Source: Lachnospiraceae bacterium
GTDB taxonomy: Bacteria; Bacillota; Clostridia; Lachnospirales; Lachnospiraceae
Length of the DNA stretch: 33,979 bases
Direction of reading: 5' to 3'
Assembly (NCBI GenBank): GCA_017470735.1
Contig: JAFUYB010000063.1
Span: forward strand, 1-33,979
The position numbers were made by a program, and so were the translations under genes. Positions 31,459-33,979 of this stretch are shown one piece after another (positions within the stretch are counted from its first letter, which is position 1; each line of letters opens with the position of its first letter). The notes beneath the pieces were generated by a model. That model was not told the origin of the DNA, ran no database searches, and saw nothing but the letters and a program-made list of their open reading frames with translations.

Positions 31459-33567
31459 ATGAGCAGGAAGCGAAAAGAAAAGAGGGCAAAGAGCAAAGGA
31501 GCGGGCATGGGCATCAAGCTGAAGATGCTGCTGGGGATCCTGCCGTTTGTGCTGGCCTCATTGGTGATCATGGCGGCGGTCATGGTGTTGAATAGCCGCA
31601 GCATCATCCATGAGCAGACACAGTCCGAGATGGAGGCGATGCTCGATGCCAATATCAACGATACGGACGCCAAGCTTGAAAGTGTCCGGATCACGGCGCG
31701 GGCATTGGCGCGGAATGTGGGTGCTTCCTACAAGTTGACCGATATCAAGACCTATGCCAAGATTTTTGAGGATACGATTTCGGACAATGAACTGATCAGC
31801 GGCAGCGGTGTCTGGTTTGAACCGAATGTCTATGATCCGGATCAGAAATATTACGGTCCATACTGGTACAAGGACGGCGATGACTTTGTCGAGGACTGGG
31901 AATACTCCAACGCGGATTATGATTACTTCTCGCAGGAGTACTATACAGATACGACGAGCATGAGTGCCGGCGAAGCGTCGATCACCGATCCGTATTACGA
32001 TGAGGCGAGCGGGACGATCATGGCGAGCTGTTCGGCTCCGATCTATGACGGCGGCACTTATATCGGCTGCATTACCTGCGATATGACGCTCGACATCATT
32101 GAGGAATCGATGTCGGGGATCACGGTCGGCGAGACCGGTGCCATAATGATGACGGCTTCGGATGGTACCTACATCTACTCGCCTAACGATCCCGACGCGG
32201 CGGCAAGCGGGCTCAAGATCACAGAGGATCCTTCGGGCATTGCCGAGGCAGGAGCGCAGATGATGTCCTCTGAAAGCGGGATCACGAGCTTTACCGGCGG
32301 CGGAAAAGAGTGCAATCTTTACTACGCGACGATACCGGAGGTCAACTGGAAGCTGGCGTTGGTGATGCCTTTGGATGAGATCAACGCGCCGGTGCGCCAT
32401 ATGACGATGATTTCGCTGATCATCTGTGTGATCGCGATCATCATCTGCGTGATCGTTATCTTCGTACAGGCGAGCGGCATTGCAAAGGCGATGCAGCAGG
32501 TGCGTAAGTTTGCGAAGGATCTGGCAGGCGGTGATTTCACGGTTGACAAGATCGCGATCAACCGCAAGGATGAGATCGGCCAGATGAGCGATTCGCTCAA
32601 TGAGATGTACGAGAACAACAGCGATGTGATCCGCAACATTTCGATCGGATCGGGCAAGGTCAACAGCTCGTCGAATCAGCTTGACGAGGTGGCGGACAGC
32701 CTAAGCACGCAGTTTGCCAATATCCAGAATTCGATGGTCCGCGTCAATGACGCTATGACCAATACCGGTGCCGCGACGGAGCAGGTATCCGCTTCGGCCA
32801 ACGAGGTCAACGCTTCGGTCATGAGGCTGGCGGAAGAGACGGAAAAGACCGCCGAAGAGGTCGAAAAGATCCAGGCGCGCGCGGCAGAGATTGTTAAGAA
32901 TTCCAAGCAGTCCAGCGACAACGCGATTGCGATTGCCAACCAGCGCGGACGCGAGCTGAAGGAAGCATCGGAAAAGGCAAAGGTCGTCGAAGAGATCGGC
33001 ACATTGGCGGATTCGATCGCCGATATCGCAAGCCAGATCAACCTTCTGTCGCTGAATGCTTCGATCGAGGCGGCGCGGGCTGGTGAGCACGGCAAGGGCT
33101 TTGCGGTCGTCGCAAGCGAGATTAACAACCTGGCAATGGAGACCAAGGAAGCGGTAGACAAGATCCAGGAGACGATCAACGCGATCCAGGAAGCATTCAC
33201 TTCGCTCGATGAGAGCTCCGGACAGCTTCTTGCCTTTGTTCAGGAGACGGTGACGCCGGATTATGACAACTTTATCGAGATCGGAAAGCAGTACGGTGAA
33301 GACGCGCAGTCCTTCGGCCGGATGTCCGAGCAGGTTGCGGAGATGGTCGAGTACATCAAGGAGTCGATGGATCAGGTGAACGCGGCCGTGGCGAGCATCG
33401 CTGAGTCGGCGACCGAGACGGCAAGCTCATCGTCGGAAGTCACCGAGACGGTCAATGAAGTATCGGATATGGTCGATGATGTGTCCACGATGGCAGAGGA
33501 GCAGAAGACGGTATCAGACGACCTGTCCAATATCGTCAGCCAGTTTACGCTGTCGGATCAGGAGTAA
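31459..33567 (+). CDS. Methyl-accepting chemotaxis protein
   Basis: A 702-residue chemoreceptor. After a basic start come TM1 (about 20-45), an extracellular double-Cache type sensor domain (about 50-310, with [19 protein letters not shown] and [11 protein letters not shown]), TM2 (about 316-338), HAMP, and the cytoplasmic helical hairpin whose tip reads [26 protein letters not shown]. dCache domains bind small molecules such as amino acids; the ligand here is unknown. I chose ATG 31459 because GGGAGG lies six bases upstream; the frame from 31438 has no site. It implies a motile organism, although no che or flagellar gene is in the window. Confidence 0.95.
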   Translation: MSRKRKEKRAKSKGAGMGIKLKMLLGILPFVLASLVIMAAVMVLNSRSIIHEQTQSEMEAMLDANINDTDAKLESVRITARALARNVGASYKLTDIKTYAKIFEDTISDNELISGSGVWFEPNVYDPDQKYYGPYWYKDGDDFVEDWEYSNADYDYFSQEYYTDTTSMSAGEASITDPYYDEASGTIMASCSAPIYDGGTYIGCITCDMTLDIIEESMSGITVGETGAIMMTASDGTYIYSPNDPDAAASGLKITEDPSGIAEAGAQMMSSESGITSFTGGGKECNLYYATIPEVNWKLALVMPLDEINAPVRHMTMISLIICVIAIIICVIVIFVQASGIAKAMQQVRKFAKDLAGGDFTVDKIAINRKDEIGQMSDSLNEMYENNSDVIRNISIGSGKVNSSSNQLDEVADSLSTQFANIQNSMVRVNDAMTNTGAATEQVSASANEVNASVMRLAEETEKTAEEVEKIQARAAEIVKNSKQSSDNAIAIANQRGRELKEASEKAKVVEEIGTLADSIADIASQINLLSLNASIEAARAGEHGKGFAVVASEINNLAMETKEAVDKIQETINAIQEAFTSLDESSGQLLAFVQETVTPDYDNFIEIGKQYGEDAQSFGRMSEQVAEMVEYIKESMDQVNAAVASIAESATETASSSSEVTETVNEVSDMVDDVSTMAEEQKTVSDDLSNIVSQFTLSDQE

Positions 33568-33576
33568 AACAGAAAA

Positions 33577-33612
33577 GGTAATGAATCAGGTATTACGATA
33601 CCGATCATTACC
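33577..33612 (+). repeat. Nested inverted repeat after the chemoreceptor gene
   Basis: GGTAATGA (33577-33584) pairs with TCATTACC (33605-33612), and inside it GGTAT pairs with ATACC around TACG. No T run follows, so it is not a standard terminator by itself. The real terminator lies 45 bases further on. Confidence 0.55.
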
Positions 33613-33657
33613 CCATACAACCGCAAAGGCAAGCAGCATCAGAAGTCCTGCAAACGC

Positions 33658-33692
33658 GAACCGTACTTTCTTCGGGAGGTACGGTTCTTTTT
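33658..33692 (+). terminator. Terminator after the chemoreceptor gene
   Basis: GAACCGTAC pairs perfectly with GTACGGTTC (9 bp), followed by TTTTT. From here to the promoter at 33829 I see no gene. Confidence 0.9.
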
Positions 33693-33828
33693 GTGGAAAA
33701 AAACGATGGAAAAGAGTCTGTTCGTAAGACGGATGAAGAATTTCGGGGTGGAAGAACCGAAAAATAGTCAAGATTTTTCGCACGGGTTTTGTAGAAAATC
33801 ACGGTAATGAAAAATTTCAGCGAAAAAC

Positions 33829-33856
33829 TTGACACGGGGGGGTGAAGTGTTAGTAT
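33829..33856 (+). promoter_or_regulatory. Promoter of the gene at the right edge
   Basis: Perfect TTGACA (33829-33834) and TAGTAT (33851-33856) with a 16-base spacer that holds a run of seven Gs. It leaves a leader of about 60 bases with a small GAGAAACTCTC hairpin. Confidence 0.65.
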
Positions 33857-33923
33857 CCTTGTCGAGCGAAAGAGAAACTCTCACATGTTACTTGTTTAGA
33901 GTCGAAAGGAGGATTTAGAAACA

Positions 33924-33979
33924 ATGAAAAAGACAATTGCAAAAATTATGGCGGCAGCTATGGTTCTGTCCGCAGTACC
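33924..33979 (+). CDS. Start of a secreted protein or lipoprotein (partial)
   Basis: Only 18 codons are in the window: MKKTIAKIMAAAMVLSAV. The two Lys then a hydrophobic Ala/Met/Leu run are a signal peptide. Such starts are typical of solute-binding lipoproteins of ABC transporters in Lachnospiraceae, but the rest is out of view. AAAGGAGG precedes the ATG by 11 bases, and a good promoter is 70 bases upstream. Confidence 0.8.
   Translation, partial: MKKTIAKIMAAAMVLSAV

Noticed and set aside
33586-33783. 65-codon minus-strand frame with a hydrophobic C-terminus after the chemoreceptor gene
   Set aside because: It runs through the terminator hairpin and the nested repeat, lacks a ribosome site, and the hydrophobic part is explained by the sequence of those structures.

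Overview
The window looks like part of a chromosome from a moderately GC-rich member of Clostridia, most likely Lachnospiraceae. The evidence is a thiolase / 3-hydroxybutyryl-CoA dehydrogenase / butyryl-CoA dehydrogenase / EtfB / EtfA cluster (butyrate-type metabolism), strong AGGAGG ribosome sites, TTGACA/TATAAT promoters, and several small Firmicutes-type proteins (DUF4190, YitT, DegV, Nif11-like, holin-like toxin). Nearly all genes lie on the + strand. Minus-strand features are three tRNAs, an 85-aa membrane protein, a 35-aa toxin and a gene fragment at the left edge. No phage, insertion sequence, CRISPR array or rRNA is visible.

Layout. 0.2-8.1 kb: DUF4190 membrane protein, a eukaryotic-like IleRS, glycogen phosphorylase overlapping its end, and a divergent ClpX-like ATPase. 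8.1-12.4 kb: cold-shock protein overlapping a transglutaminase lipoprotein, DegV, a J-domain protein, glutathione peroxidase and an unknown basic protein. 12.6-17.2 kb: tRNA-Gly, a small membrane protein, divergent thymidylate synthase, a structured spacer, then a folA-ilvB-ilvN operon. 17.2-23.2 kb: the acyl-CoA cluster (thl, 59-aa ORF, hbd, 47-aa ORF, bcd, etfB, etfA), with its promoter embedded in an upstream terminator hairpin and a terminator at its end; no crotonase is present. 23.2-24.6 kb: an AT-richer patch with a Nif11-like protein, tRNA-Val(GAC), an MntA-type nucleotidyltransferase followed by a truncated HepT toxin, tRNA-Ala(CGC) and tRNA-Val(CAC). 24.6-26.9 kb: YitT transporter-like protein, a short pyruvate-kinase-like protein, and a type I toxin-antitoxin locus. 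26.9-34 kb: thioredoxin, a structured leader, a copper ATPase whose last 70 codons form a CopZ-like domain with its own ribosome site and start codon, an aminotransferase, a chemotaxis receptor, and the start of a secreted protein.

Genes that work together: thl, hbd, bcd and etfBA make the reductive C4 acyl-CoA pathway (the hydratase must be elsewhere). ThyA and FolA form the dTMP/folate cycle. IlvB and IlvN are the two subunits of acetolactate synthase. CopA and its internal CopZ would be exporter and chaperone.

The points most worth following up are the small-toxin locus at 26.55-26.84 kb, the in-frame CopZ start inside copA, the two unexplained small ORFs in the butyrate cluster, the promoter nested in a terminator at 17.33-17.39 kb, the HepT remnant ending in a tRNA terminator, and the ClpX-like protein lacking the RKH loop.
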